Positions 22,804-29,344 of a DNA stretch of 30,401 nucleotides are shown here, piece after piece. The translations under genes were made by a program, and so were the position numbers. Position 1 is the first letter of the stretch. Each line of letters begins with the position of its first letter. The notes beneath the pieces are model-generated. The model was not told the origin of the DNA. It did no database searches and saw nothing but the letters and a program-made list of their open reading frames with translations. The DNA is from a bacterium (lineage in GTDB: Bacteria; Patescibacteriota; Saccharimonadia; Saccharimonadales; HK-STAS-PATE-42), in NCBI GenBank assembly GCA_029781075.1, contig JAKOXJ010000042.1, positions 1-30,401 of the forward strand, written 5' to 3'.

Positions 22804-23202
22804 TCAGCTTGAGGCACTCTTTTTGGTGAATTCAGCTTCTTTTTCTAGGTTAACCTTGATCTCGTAGGATTTACATAGGCCATTTGAGCAATCCGCTGGA
22901 TAGTATCTGTACTCAGCATTTGGCTGGCCTAGTATTACTCCCTTAGTATCAACAAGTGCCTCGGGATCTATGCCATTTAAGTTACCCTGAGTTATTGTCT
23001 CTGGATACAAGTTATCCTTTTTACTAGCTTCTAGGGAAAAGTAAATCGCGCTAATGTCCCTTTTTCTTTGGACATCACGCGCATCTGCAGCATTTTGTCT
23101 TAGAAGATAGGAAAATAGAATACCAAGTACAGAAAATATAACTAGAACGACCAGTAGTTCTAGCGCTGTGTAGCCGAAGTTATCAAGTTTTTTAAGTTTC
23201 AT
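22804..23202 (-). CDS. type IV pilin-like (pseudopilin) protein
   Basis: 132 residues from ATG at 23202, six codons inside the longest frame, because it leaves a short basic leader (MKLKKLDNFG) as prepilins have. The prepilin peptidase site is G-Y, followed by YTALELLVVLVIFSVLGILF with Glu at +5. The mature start (~residue 11) is a hydrophobic helix. The next stretch, ADARDVQRKRDISAIYFSLE, is typical of CPR and Gram-positive pseudopilins, and the Cys pair in PADCSNGLCKSY probably forms a disulfide. It is a minor pilin or a secretion/DNA-uptake pseudopilin; the assembly ATPase and peptidase are not in this window. It is upstream of htpX. Confidence 0.85.
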   Translation of the reverse strand: MKLKKLDNFGYTALELLVVLVIFSVLGILFSYLLRQNAADARDVQRKRDISAIYFSLEASKKDNLYPETITQGNLNGIDPEALVDTKGVILGQPNAEYRYYPADCSNGLCKSYEIKVNLEKEAEFTKKSASS

Positions 23203-23213
23203 ATTACTTAAGT

Positions 23214-23255
23214 TTATCATAACTTATATTATGATCTTTATCATAAAATATGATA
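23214..23255. promoter_or_regulatory. cluster of ATCATAA/TTATGAT half-sites between the pseudopilin gene and tRNA-Gly
   Basis: Four alternating copies are seen: TTATCATAA (23214-23222), TTATGAT (23229-23235), ATCATAA (23240-23246) and TATGATA (23249-23255). The middle pair makes a perfect 7-bp inverted repeat with a 4-base centre. The last copy overlaps the tRNA-Gly -10, and the first overlaps a possible pseudopilin -10 (TATGAT on the minus strand). This is either a divergent operator or simply A+T-rich promoter sequence. Confidence 0.4.
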
Positions 23256-23259
23256 CAAT
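23251..23259 (+). promoter_or_regulatory. tRNA-Gly promoter, extended -10
   Basis: TGATACAAT ends 11 bases before the mature tRNA 5' end. Confidence 0.5.
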
Positions 23260-23270
23260 TTAACAGTGAT

Positions 23271-23345
23271 GCGGGTGTGGTATAATGGCTATTATTCCTG
23301 CCTTCCAAGCAGGCGATGAGAGTTCGATTCTCTCCACCCGCACCA
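23271..23345 (+). tRNA. tRNA-Gly (anticodon UCC)
   Basis: 75 bases including encoded CCA. The acceptor stem GCGGGTG pairs with CACCCGC (23335-23341), discriminator A. The anticodon arm is CCTGC-CTTCCAA-GCAGG, anticodon TCC. The T arm GAGAG-TTCGATT-CTCTC is intact. It decodes GGA and GGG. Confidence 0.96.
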
Positions 23346-23362
23346 AGCCTAATCTTATATAT

Positions 23363-23388
23363 GACTCTTCTATGTAGGAGTCTTTTTT
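23363..23388 (+). terminator. rho-independent terminator of tRNA-Gly
   Basis: GACTCTT (from 23363) pairs with AGGAGTC (to 23382), 7 bp with one G-U and a 6-base loop, followed by TTTTTT (23383-23388). Confidence 0.75.
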
Positions 23389-23535
23389 ATTTATCTGATT
23401 TGTTCTTTTGAGATCTCTGGTCAATAACACTCTTTGCAACAAGTAAAGATAGGATGCTTGCTGATCTTTTTGCTTTCAGTTTCATGATTTATGTATAGAT
23501 TTAGTCAATTAATAATACTAAATGATACACTTAGC

Positions 23536-24312
23536 TTAATGGCCGAGCTTATCCAGAGCTTCTCCTGCCGCAGCCTGCTGAGCTGTTTGTTTGCTGTGAC
23601 CAGTTCCCTTACCATAGATCTTACCCTTTATATAAGCACCAAGGGTGAAGGATTTATCATGGTCGGGACCAGATTCTTCTAGAACTCTATAGACTGGGGG
23701 TACACCAAACCTTGACTGGGCAAGCTCCTGAAGGATAGACTTTGGATCTCGCCAACTTTCAGTCTCTATCATTGTGCTAGTTTTTGTTAATAGGTTGTCT
23801 GCAATGAATTTTTCTGCAACATCAAAACCGAACTCGAGATAGAGTGCTCCAACGAATGCCTCAAAAGTATTAGCTAGAATTTGTAAACGAGACCTTTCTA
23901 GGTTTAGCTTCTCCCCCTTACTTAAGCGAAGAAATCTATCCATTTCTAATGAATCTGCTACGGCGCCAATGCTTTCTGTCCTAACTAGTGCGGACCTCCA
24001 GGCAGTTAGAACCCCTTCCGGCTCGTCTGGATACTCAGCATAGAGATATCTAGTGACTGCAAGTTCTAGAACTGCGTCGCCTAAGAATTCTAGGCGCTCA
24101 TTATTCTTGAACTTAGACTTTTTGTGCTCATTGACATAGCTCCTGTGGGTGAATGCATTTAGAAGGAGTCCTAGATTAGAGAATTCTTTAGAGATAACCT
24201 CTGCTGAGAAAGTCTGATATGGAGTCATGTCAACTCCCTGAAAGAATATTCCTGGGTTTTTGGCCTCTTGAGGCGTTTCTTGAGGCTTTGGTTTTAAACT
24301 TTGACGTGGCAT
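23536..24312 (-). CDS. rnc: ribonuclease III
   Basis: 258 residues; cuts double-stranded RNA in rRNA and mRNA processing. The signature NERLEFLGDAV (71-81) and the second acidic site EAFVGALYLE (151-160) hold the Mg2+-binding residues. The double-stranded RNA-binding domain is at about 189-257 (DPKSILQELAQSRFG to KQTAQQAAAGEALDKL). About 28 extra N-terminal residues rich in Pro, Gln and Lys precede the usual start; M29 (TPYQTFS) is an alternative start. It is the last gene of rpmF-nusB-nudix-rnc, 17 bases after the Nudix gene. Confidence 0.95.
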   Translation of the reverse strand: MPRQSLKPKPQETPQEAKNPGIFFQGVDMTPYQTFSAEVISKEFSNLGLLLNAFTHRSYVNEHKKSKFKNNERLEFLGDAVLELAVTRYLYAEYPDEPEGVLTAWRSALVRTESIGAVADSLEMDRFLRLSKGEKLNLERSRLQILANTFEAFVGALYLEFGFDVAEKFIADNLLTKTSTMIETESWRDPKSILQELAQSRFGVPPVYRVLEESGPDHDKSFTLGAYIKGKIYGKGTGHSKQTAQQAAAGEALDKLGH

Positions 24313-24329
24313 ATTTTAGTTTATTACTC

Positions 24330-24950
24330 TTAAGCAGATATTTTAGCACCCGGGGTTCTTTCTCTTATCTTACGAAGACCTACGAGCATTAATGTCTCAA
24401 TTGCTTCATACTGTATCAGGTCTAGAGCGGTAGAGAATTCGAACCACCCGATACTTTTCATCCAAGGATCTACAGTGCGAATGGCAGAAGTATCTCCTCG
24501 TGCCTCTATTAAGAAGATGTGCATGGTCATGAGTACTAAAGTGTTTTGACGTCTATATTGGAATGTTGATTTACCTAAGTGCTCATAGACTTTCATCTCC
24601 TGGAGGTCAGTCTCTTCGCGAACTTCTCTTTCTGCAGTCTGGCTAGTAACTTCTCCAGGCTCTACATGACCTTTTGGAATTGTCCAGCGATCACGAGAGT
24701 CTTGGGCTAATAAAATCTCTATTACACCGGCTTTATTGATTCTGTAAACGACTCCTCCTGCTGTAACTTCTTTTACGGCTTCTTTTATAAGAGGTCTTTT
24801 GACGATACGTCCAAAGCTTTTGAGAGGTGAGCCGGACTTATTGTTCTTCAAGTCTCCCTGGTAGCTGTTTTCTTGAGAAGAATTAACACTACTCTTAGGG
24901 TGATCTTTGCCCCTTGGAGATTTATTATTGTCCTTTTCTTGTTCTGACAT
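24330..24950 (-). CDS. Nudix hydrolase with disordered N-terminal extension
   Basis: 206 residues. Residues 1-50 are polar and probably disordered (Lys/Ser/Asn/Gly). The Nudix fold starts near VTAGGVVYRINKAG (62-75). The box (94-116) reads GHVEPGE, seven residues, REVREETDL: the Glu residues that bind metal are kept, but the last Gly is Asp. The preceding DRWTIPKGH resembles diadenosine-polyphosphate (Ap4A) hydrolases of the MutT/NUDT2 group; that substrate is inference. It sits between nusB and rnc with 6- and 17-base gaps, so a role in RNA or nucleotide clean-up is plausible. Confidence 0.85.
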   Translation of the reverse strand: MSEQEKDNNKSPRGKDHPKSSVNSSQENSYQGDLKNNKSGSPLKSFGRIVKRPLIKEAVKEVTAGGVVYRINKAGVIEILLAQDSRDRWTIPKGHVEPGEVTSQTAEREVREETDLQEMKVYEHLGKSTFQYRRQNTLVLMTMHIFLIEARGDTSAIRTVDPWMKSIGWFEFSTALDLIQYEAIETLMLVGLRKIRERTPGAKISA

Positions 24951-24956
24951 TACTTT

Positions 24957-25409
24957 TTATTTTTTAGCTTTAATTTCTTGAGTGAATAAACTCTTATATA
25001 CACTACCTAGTACACCGTTTATGAACTTAGCCGCATTATCACCGCCAAATTGCTTAGCTAGTTCAACGGCCTCGTCTATTGCCACCTTATAGGGAACGTC
25101 CTGATATGGGAACTTAAGCTCGTAGACCGCAAGCCTAATGATTGATACTTCTACCATCGGTATCTGATCGAGTGGCCAGTTGGTTGCAAATGGCAACCAT
25201 AACTTATCTAGCTCCTCTTGCTTATCTACAACTCCCTTTATTACAGCTCTTACAAAATCCGTATCCTGGATGTTATCTTTATGGACGGAAAGGGCCCTAG
25301 CAGAGATATCTTCAATGGCAAGGTTAGGATCTTTAAGACTACTCCGAACGAAGTACTCGTAAAGAGCCTGCATTGCTACGATTCTGCCAAGGTGCCGGTT
25401 TGCCGCCAT
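24957..25409 (-). CDS. nusB: transcription antitermination protein NusB
   Basis: 150 residues, usual length. All-helical, beginning HLGRIVAMQALYEYF and with RAVIKGVVDKQEELDKLW, then IPMVEVSIIRLAVYELKF and VPYKVAIDEAVELAKQFGGDN near the end, all characteristic. NusB binds boxA RNA with S10 (rpsJ, this window) to prevent termination in rRNA operons. A TAGAAT at 25424-25419 ends 9 bases before the ATG, so it may be transcribed on its own as well as from rpmF. The following Nudix gene starts 6 bases after its stop. Confidence 0.95.
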   Translation of the reverse strand: MAANRHLGRIVAMQALYEYFVRSSLKDPNLAIEDISARALSVHKDNIQDTDFVRAVIKGVVDKQEELDKLWLPFATNWPLDQIPMVEVSIIRLAVYELKFPYQDVPYKVAIDEAVELAKQFGGDNAAKFINGVLGSVYKSLFTQEIKAKK

Positions 25410-25418
25410 ACTGTCCTA

Positions 25419-25424
25419 ATTCTA
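25419..25424 (-). promoter_or_regulatory. -10 box of nusB
   Basis: TAGAAT on the minus strand, ending 9 bases before the nusB ATG. No TG extension and no clear -35. Confidence 0.4.
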
Positions 25425-25475
25425 CCCTATCTTCTAGGATAATTGAAGCTGAGATTTACTAAACTTATTGTGCTA

Positions 25476-25652
25476 CTATTTCTTAGCTTTAACTTGAGAA
25501 GTGAGTCTTTTGCCACTTTCTCTTTTTGTTGTAAAAGCTTTAACTGGACTCTTGCTGTTTACGGCCCTAGCTAGAGTTAAACGGAGATGAGATCGCCTTA
25601 AGCCGGTTTTTCTGTGTGAGGTTCGCCTCTTTGGTACTGTATTCTTTGCCAT
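25476..25652 (-). CDS. rpmF: 50S ribosomal protein L32 (bL32), zinc-free form
   Basis: 58 residues, ATG at 25652. The start MAKNTVPKRRTSHRKTGLRR followed by SH matches bL32 (usually AVPKRKTSK..RRSH). No Cys is present, so it is the zinc-free form. The Lys/Arg-rich tail (KRESGKRLTSQVKAKK) is shorter than or different from the usual C-terminus. It leads the rpmF-nusB-nudix-rnc cluster; in many bacteria rpmF, plsX and rnc are neighbours, but the lipid-synthesis gene plsX is absent here, as expected in a CPR genome. Confidence 0.85.
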   Translation of the reverse strand: MAKNTVPKRRTSHRKTGLRRSHLRLTLARAVNSKSPVKAFTTKRESGKRLTSQVKAKK

Positions 25653-25686
25653 TTTAGTTTAAATAAGTTTATTGGTTCAGACCTAT

Positions 25687-25715
25687 ATTGTATATTAACA
25701 GAGCCAGAAAGTCTA
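25687..25715 (-). promoter_or_regulatory. predicted rpmF promoter
   Basis: The minus strand has TAGACT (25715-25710), a 17-base spacer and TACAAT (25692-25687). Predicted leader about 28 bases. Confidence 0.4.
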
Positions 25716-25729
25716 TATTTGTAATAGTT

Positions 25730-26611
25730 TTATTCTCGCTCAGAAACCCTATGTTTAAGCTTCGTACGTTTGACTCCAAAAATTGATGCACTGGTTGCAG
25801 CGATGACTGCGGCGATAATAATACTAATAGTTAGTACAGAACCAGTCTTAGGTGGTTTAACTGTAGAATTAGCGATAGTTTGTGGCACACAATTTGAGTC
25901 ATCATATGTGACTTCGAGATATACATAATCTAGGTATCCCGAGATATTTATCACGTCACCTAATCCTCCCTGACCCATAGAAACTATAATCCGAGAACTA
26001 GGGTCATTTATATCATTATTTGTCATTAGGGTTTGAGTTGGGGCGGAACTTTGAGTAAGGGTTGTTGGGACAATACCACTGAAAGGTTGGCCGTTTGACA
26101 TGTTCATAGATATTAATAGACCACCGAATATATTATTCAGGTACTGGATGGCTCCAGTAGAAGAATTTATTCGTACACTTATATTAGGTACACCATTGTC
26201 AAAATCTACCTCTCCTACTACTGCTAGGTCGCTGGGCTGAGTCTTAGCTTCGCTTGACCTCCAGGTAGAATGCACTGTAACTCCTTGTATCGTAGCTCCA
26301 GAACAAATAGCATTTTTTTCATAATCAATCATCATTATCGTACTAGCAGGATAATCACCTGGGCCTGGCAATTGTGGGTCAAATAAAACGAACTGGCCAT
26401 CTTCGGCAAGTATATTACTTAGATCTGTACCACCTCCACCAGAAATTATGTTCGGAATTGTTGAATTGTCGTTGTAAACATATGCCTTTCCTAACTTAGC
26501 GTCAATAGGCTTCAGTATCTTTGTCTGTGTTGCAGCAAAACTAGTTGCCGAAACTACGAAACAACTTAGTAATGGTGCTAGAAATAAGAGGGCTTTTGTT
26601 TTCTTCATCAT
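25730..26611 (-). CDS. secreted surface protein with sortase-type (PPKTG) sorting signal
   Basis: 293 residues. A signal peptide covers about residues 1-27 (basic MMKKTK, hydrophobic LLFLAPLLSCFVVSA, cleavage near SFA-A). The mature part is Ser/Thr/Asn/Gly-rich and beta-like with two or three Cys. At 253-257 is PPKTG, then a membrane helix (VLTISIIIAAVIAATSASIF) and a basic tail (VKRTKLKHR). That order is the cell-wall sorting signal used by sortases, with Pro replacing Leu of LPxTG. The sortase is not in this window. It begins 16 bases after comEC, but has its own extended -10 whose TGA is the comEC stop codon. Function unknown; perhaps adhesion to a host cell, which is inference. Confidence 0.8.
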   Translation of the reverse strand: MMKKTKALLFLAPLLSCFVVSATSFAATQTKILKPIDAKLGKAYVYNDNSTIPNIISGGGGTDLSNILAEDGQFVLFDPQLPGPGDYPASTIMMIDYEKNAICSGATIQGVTVHSTWRSSEAKTQPSDLAVVGEVDFDNGVPNISVRINSSTGAIQYLNNIFGGLLISMNMSNGQPFSGIVPTTLTQSSAPTQTLMTNNDINDPSSRIIVSMGQGGLGDVINISGYLDYVYLEVTYDDSNCVPQTIANSTVKPPKTGSVLTISIIIAAVIAATSASIFGVKRTKLKHRVSERE

Positions 26612-26620
26612 TTAAGACAA

Positions 26621-26629
26621 ATTTTATCA
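26621..26629 (-). promoter_or_regulatory. extended -10 of the surface protein gene
   Basis: The minus strand reads TGATAAAAT, ending 9 bases before the ATG at 26611. Its first three bases are the comEC stop codon. Confidence 0.55.
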
Positions 26630-28120
26630 TAATGCCCTGTTGCTGTTTCTTGATAACCTATTTCTTGAGATCTTGATAAAAATACCGATGAGCAGATAGC
26701 AACTTATCATCCCAGGCTGGCTAAGCTTTAGCTGGACAGAAGCCCAGGGTAGGCTAGATAGCCTTTGGATTACTAAGATTATTGGGGTTAGAACTATTTT
26801 TGGAGTCTGGTAGAAAAGCCTTGCTATAACTGAATTAAGATTTAACATACCGAAAATTCCTACTACTAGGACTAGGAGCATCACGAATGGTATCCATGGT
26901 ACAACTAATATATTTGCGACTAGTGAGATTACGGAGAAAGTTCCAAAGATATGAGCTATAAGTGGAGCTGTCATAATTTGAGCGCATAGAGATTCAATGA
27001 AAACTGAAGCCAACAAGCCGGGTTCCTGGTTAGTGCCAGAATAGAACAAATTAGTTACAGTTGGAGCGAGTACTAGTACTCCAAAAAATGCCAGAAAGCT
27101 TAGCCACCAACCTATGTCCTCTAGAAGGTAGGTTGGATTTACGGCAGATGTTATAAACGCTGATAATAATATAAGGTTTATCGGCGATATTTTTCTGCCA
27201 TAGTAAGAGCAGATTATTGATATAAGGCATACAACAGCGGCCCTAACTACACTGGGAGAGAAACCCGTTACCAGTAAAAATAAGAATATTAGACTAAGTG
27301 ATACAATGGTTTGCTGGTATTTAGATAGTTTCTTACCCAACCGGCCAATAGCAAGGACTATAATGGTAAGGTTGTACCCACTAACAGCAATTATATGAGT
27401 CAGCCCAACGCGAGATAGCTGATCCTGAAGATCCTTGGGTATTGACGATCTCACTCCCGCCAGGAATCCTATCCCTAATGAAGCGTGAGGTTCAGGTAGA
27501 GAGGAGTAGATGGAAGAGAAGAACCTTAGACGATACCTCTCTAACTGTGAGGAGTTTTGCTGAAGGATTTCTACGCTAGAATAGGATATCGACCCCGTCC
27601 TGGCTCCTAAAGCTGGTTTAATCGTGCCATTTACATAGATTTTATAGCCCCGATAGACTGCTATATTTTGTTTTGTCCTAACTCTTATCCTTCCGGGAAG
27701 ATATTCTCCACTTTTTGCGAAGTTGACTCTGGTAATATTGAACTCATAGTCTCCATAGTCATTATAGGCAGCATCGTCCTGAACTACGCCCACCAAACTA
27801 ACTTCTTTGCCAAAGAGCTGACCATAGACTTTTAAGCTATTCTGAAAATTTGAAGAACTAACATACAGAGTTAAGCAGCAAATAATTAAGAGGAGTGCCC
27901 TCCCCAGTATTGGCTTTTTTATAAAAATGAATATTGAGATTACTAACAGTAGGGACAGCAAATAATTTGGTATAAGTATCGGTGAGCTCAGAGCTAATAT
28001 CTTACCTAAGAAGATAGAGATTATGCCTGATAGACACAGCAGAGCTATAAAATCTGACTGGTTTTTGAATGGTTTGAATCTGTGAGCGGACGATGAGGAT
28101 CTGTCGGAAGATTTGGGCAT
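26627..28120 (-). CDS. comEC: ComEC/Rec2-family DNA uptake channel, without metallo-beta-lactamase domain
   Basis: 497 residues, shorter than the ~700-770 of B. subtilis ComEC. Two or three N-terminal membrane helices (about 24-90) are followed by an OB-like soluble domain (DUF4131-type, ~105-190) and the Competence domain (~215-470), with the hallmark GLTHIIAVSGYNLTII (239-254) and GFSPSVVRAAVVCL. The protein ends with a basic tail soon after the last helix, so the C-terminal metallo-beta-lactamase-like nuclease domain found in many homologues is absent. It probably carries single-stranded DNA across the membrane. With comF and a pseudopilin in this window it supports natural transformation. 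Confidence 0.92.
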   Translation of the reverse strand: MPKSSDRSSSSAHRFKPFKNQSDFIALLCLSGIISIFLGKILALSSPILIPNYLLSLLLVISIFIFIKKPILGRALLLIICCLTLYVSSSNFQNSLKVYGQLFGKEVSLVGVVQDDAAYNDYGDYEFNITRVNFAKSGEYLPGRIRVRTKQNIAVYRGYKIYVNGTIKPALGARTGSISYSSVEILQQNSSQLERYRLRFFSSIYSSLPEPHASLGIGFLAGVRSSIPKDLQDQLSRVGLTHIIAVSGYNLTIIVLAIGRLGKKLSKYQQTIVSLSLIFLFLLVTGFSPSVVRAAVVCLISIICSYYGRKISPINLILLSAFITSAVNPTYLLEDIGWWLSFLAFFGVLVLAPTVTNLFYSGTNQEPGLLASVFIESLCAQIMTAPLIAHIFGTFSVISLVANILVVPWIPFVMLLVLVVGIFGMLNLNSVIARLFYQTPKIVLTPIILVIQRLSSLPWASVQLKLSQPGMISCYLLIGIFIKISRNRLSRNSNRAL

Positions 28121-28145
28121 GGTTATTCGGCAATAAAGGTATTGA

Positions 28146-28166
28146 GTCTAAACCCTAACTTTAGAC
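28146..28166. promoter_or_regulatory. perfect inverted repeat between comEC and exoD
   Basis: GTCTAAA (28146-28152) and TTTAGAC (28160-28166) flank a 7-base centre. It ends 8 bases before the exoD extended -10 and lies 26 bases upstream of the comEC ATG, so one protein could control both genes. The geometry (7-7-7) equals that of the repeat at 15973-15993, but the sequences differ. Confidence 0.45.
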
Positions 28167-28174
28167 TACTTAGC

Positions 28175-28183
28175 TGATAGAAT
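28175..28183 (+). promoter_or_regulatory. exoD promoter, extended -10
   Basis: TGATAGAAT ends 10 bases before the ATG at 28194; nearly leaderless. TGATAG here and CTATCA at 28189-28194 form a further 6-bp inverted repeat over the start site. Confidence 0.55.
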
Positions 28184-28193
28184 AAAGACTATC

Positions 28194-28826
28194 ATGGGCT
28201 CCAAGTATAAATCAGTAAGAAAATCCTACGGTCAGCAAGACTTTAGTAGTGAGCTGGCAGATTGGCTGAAATCTGATAATACTAAAACGCTTTTGGAGCT
28301 TGATAAGTTTTTTGGCGACAGGACCTTTGCAATTCTCTTTATGTTTTTAATGGCAGCGAGTGCTTTACCAATACCGACAGGTGGAGTGACTGATGTCTTC
28401 GCAGTTATCACCATACTCTTTGCCCTGCAAATGGTTTTGGGCAGGAGAGATCTGTGGCTACCGAAAAGATGGCAGAGAATGAAGCTAGGGAGCGTGTTTA
28501 CCATGAAGCTTCTACCGGGCTTGGTAAAGTTGATCCGGTGGTTAGAGAGATTTTCTAAACCAAGATTATCCTGGATTCTTAGAGGTAAGACTTCTGATGT
28601 TATTTTGGGCTTATCTGTTGCAATACTGGCCACTGCTACTATTGCTGCGCCTCCATTTTCTGGGCTTGACACAATTCCGGCGCTTGGGATCGTAATAATA
28701 TCAGCAGGCATGATCCTGAAAGATGGAGTAATGACTTTAGTAGGCTGGTGTCTTGGGGCTAGTGGGATCTTGATCCAACTCCTCTTGGGCAAGGCTGTAC
28801 TCGAGGTCATTCAACGGATTATTTAG
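28194..28826 (+). CDS. ExoD-family membrane protein
   Basis: 210 residues. It matches the ExoD (exopolysaccharide synthesis) family: FGDRTFAILFMFLMAASALP, then IPTGGVTDVFAV, MVLGRRDLWLPKRW and a C-terminal pair of hydrophobic segments (LSVAILATATIAAPPFSGLD and onward). Membrane segments lie at about 45-62, 70-88, 140-160, 165-180 and 187-203. ExoD was named from rhizobial exopolysaccharide mutants; its activity is not known. It is divergent from comEC and shares an intergenic palindrome with it. Confidence 0.85.
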   Translation: MGSKYKSVRKSYGQQDFSSELADWLKSDNTKTLLELDKFFGDRTFAILFMFLMAASALPIPTGGVTDVFAVITILFALQMVLGRRDLWLPKRWQRMKLGSVFTMKLLPGLVKLIRWLERFSKPRLSWILRGKTSDVILGLSVAILATATIAAPPFSGLDTIPALGIVIISAGMILKDGVMTLVGWCLGASGILIQLLLGKAVLEVIQRII

Positions 28827-28866
28827 GCTGTTGTATATAAAGCATCACTGCCTAAAGTGTTTGTGC

Positions 28867-28896
28867 TTTGTACAAATACGTAACTGAGAATATAAT
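28867..28896 (+). promoter_or_regulatory. predicted promoter of the gene at 28952
   Basis: TATAAT at 28891-28896 with TTGTAC (28868-28873) 17 bases upstream. The -35 sits in a perfect 10-base palindrome TTTGTACAAA (28867-28876). The stretch just before it (28839-28869) can fold (AAAGCA/TGCTTT with inner CACT/AGTG) and may end the exoD transcript. Predicted leader ~50 bases. Confidence 0.4.
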
Positions 28897-28951
28897 CCTT
28901 AAAAATAGTGAATTTATAAATAAAAAATTAAAGTTGTAGTGGGTTTTTAAT

Positions 28952-29332
28952 ATGGGCAGAAAGAAGAATATTACCAAACTAAGTGAAGCATACCAGGTAA
29001 GAGAGTTTATCGATACGCCATTTCTAGATTGGCAGATTGCCAGGATTGGTCACTTTTTAAATATCGGTCTTCTGGCAGTTGTTAGCTTTTACTTTATGGG
29101 TAATCTAAATATGCTGGATAAATTTTGCACATTCATGATTAGTGGTAAGCTAGTCGGCACCGATTATGCACTGACCTTTAGTAATGTTTGCTGGATAAGC
29201 GCTGGAATAGTAGCGATTATTCTTGCTAAATCAGTCTACGGTTATTTCAGACTTGCTAAGAATAGGAACAAGATTAAACTTCAGATCAAGGATGCTTCAC
29301 CACTTGCTCTTAGTGTCAGAATAACAGCTTAG
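28952..29332 (+). CDS. small membrane protein, unknown function
   Basis: 126 residues. A basic start (MGRKKNITKL) and soluble stretch lead to two membrane segments at about 31-52 and 78-98, then a basic tail (YFRLAKNRNKIKLQIKD). Two Cys (CTF and CWI) lie in or near the segments. I do not recognise a family. It converges on the FAD-linked oxidase with a 12-base gap. It has a longer leader than most genes in the window. Confidence 0.65.
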   Translation: MGRKKNITKLSEAYQVREFIDTPFLDWQIARIGHFLNIGLLAVVSFYFMGNLNMLDKFCTFMISGKLVGTDYALTFSNVCWISAGIVAIILAKSVYGYFRLAKNRNKIKLQIKDASPLALSVRITA

Positions 29333-29344
29333 ATCTCTTAGCTA

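Noticed and set aside
23387..23485. 32-residue basic minus-strand ORF (MKLKAKRSASILSLLVAKSV...)
   Set aside because: Too short to support, no clear promoter or ribosome site, and its stop overlaps the tRNA-Gly terminator T-tract. It could still be a small basic peptide; nothing else is seen in 23389-23535.
28232..28810. 192-residue minus-strand ORF inside exoD
   Set aside because: Antisense shadow of a gene with clear ExoD family motifs.
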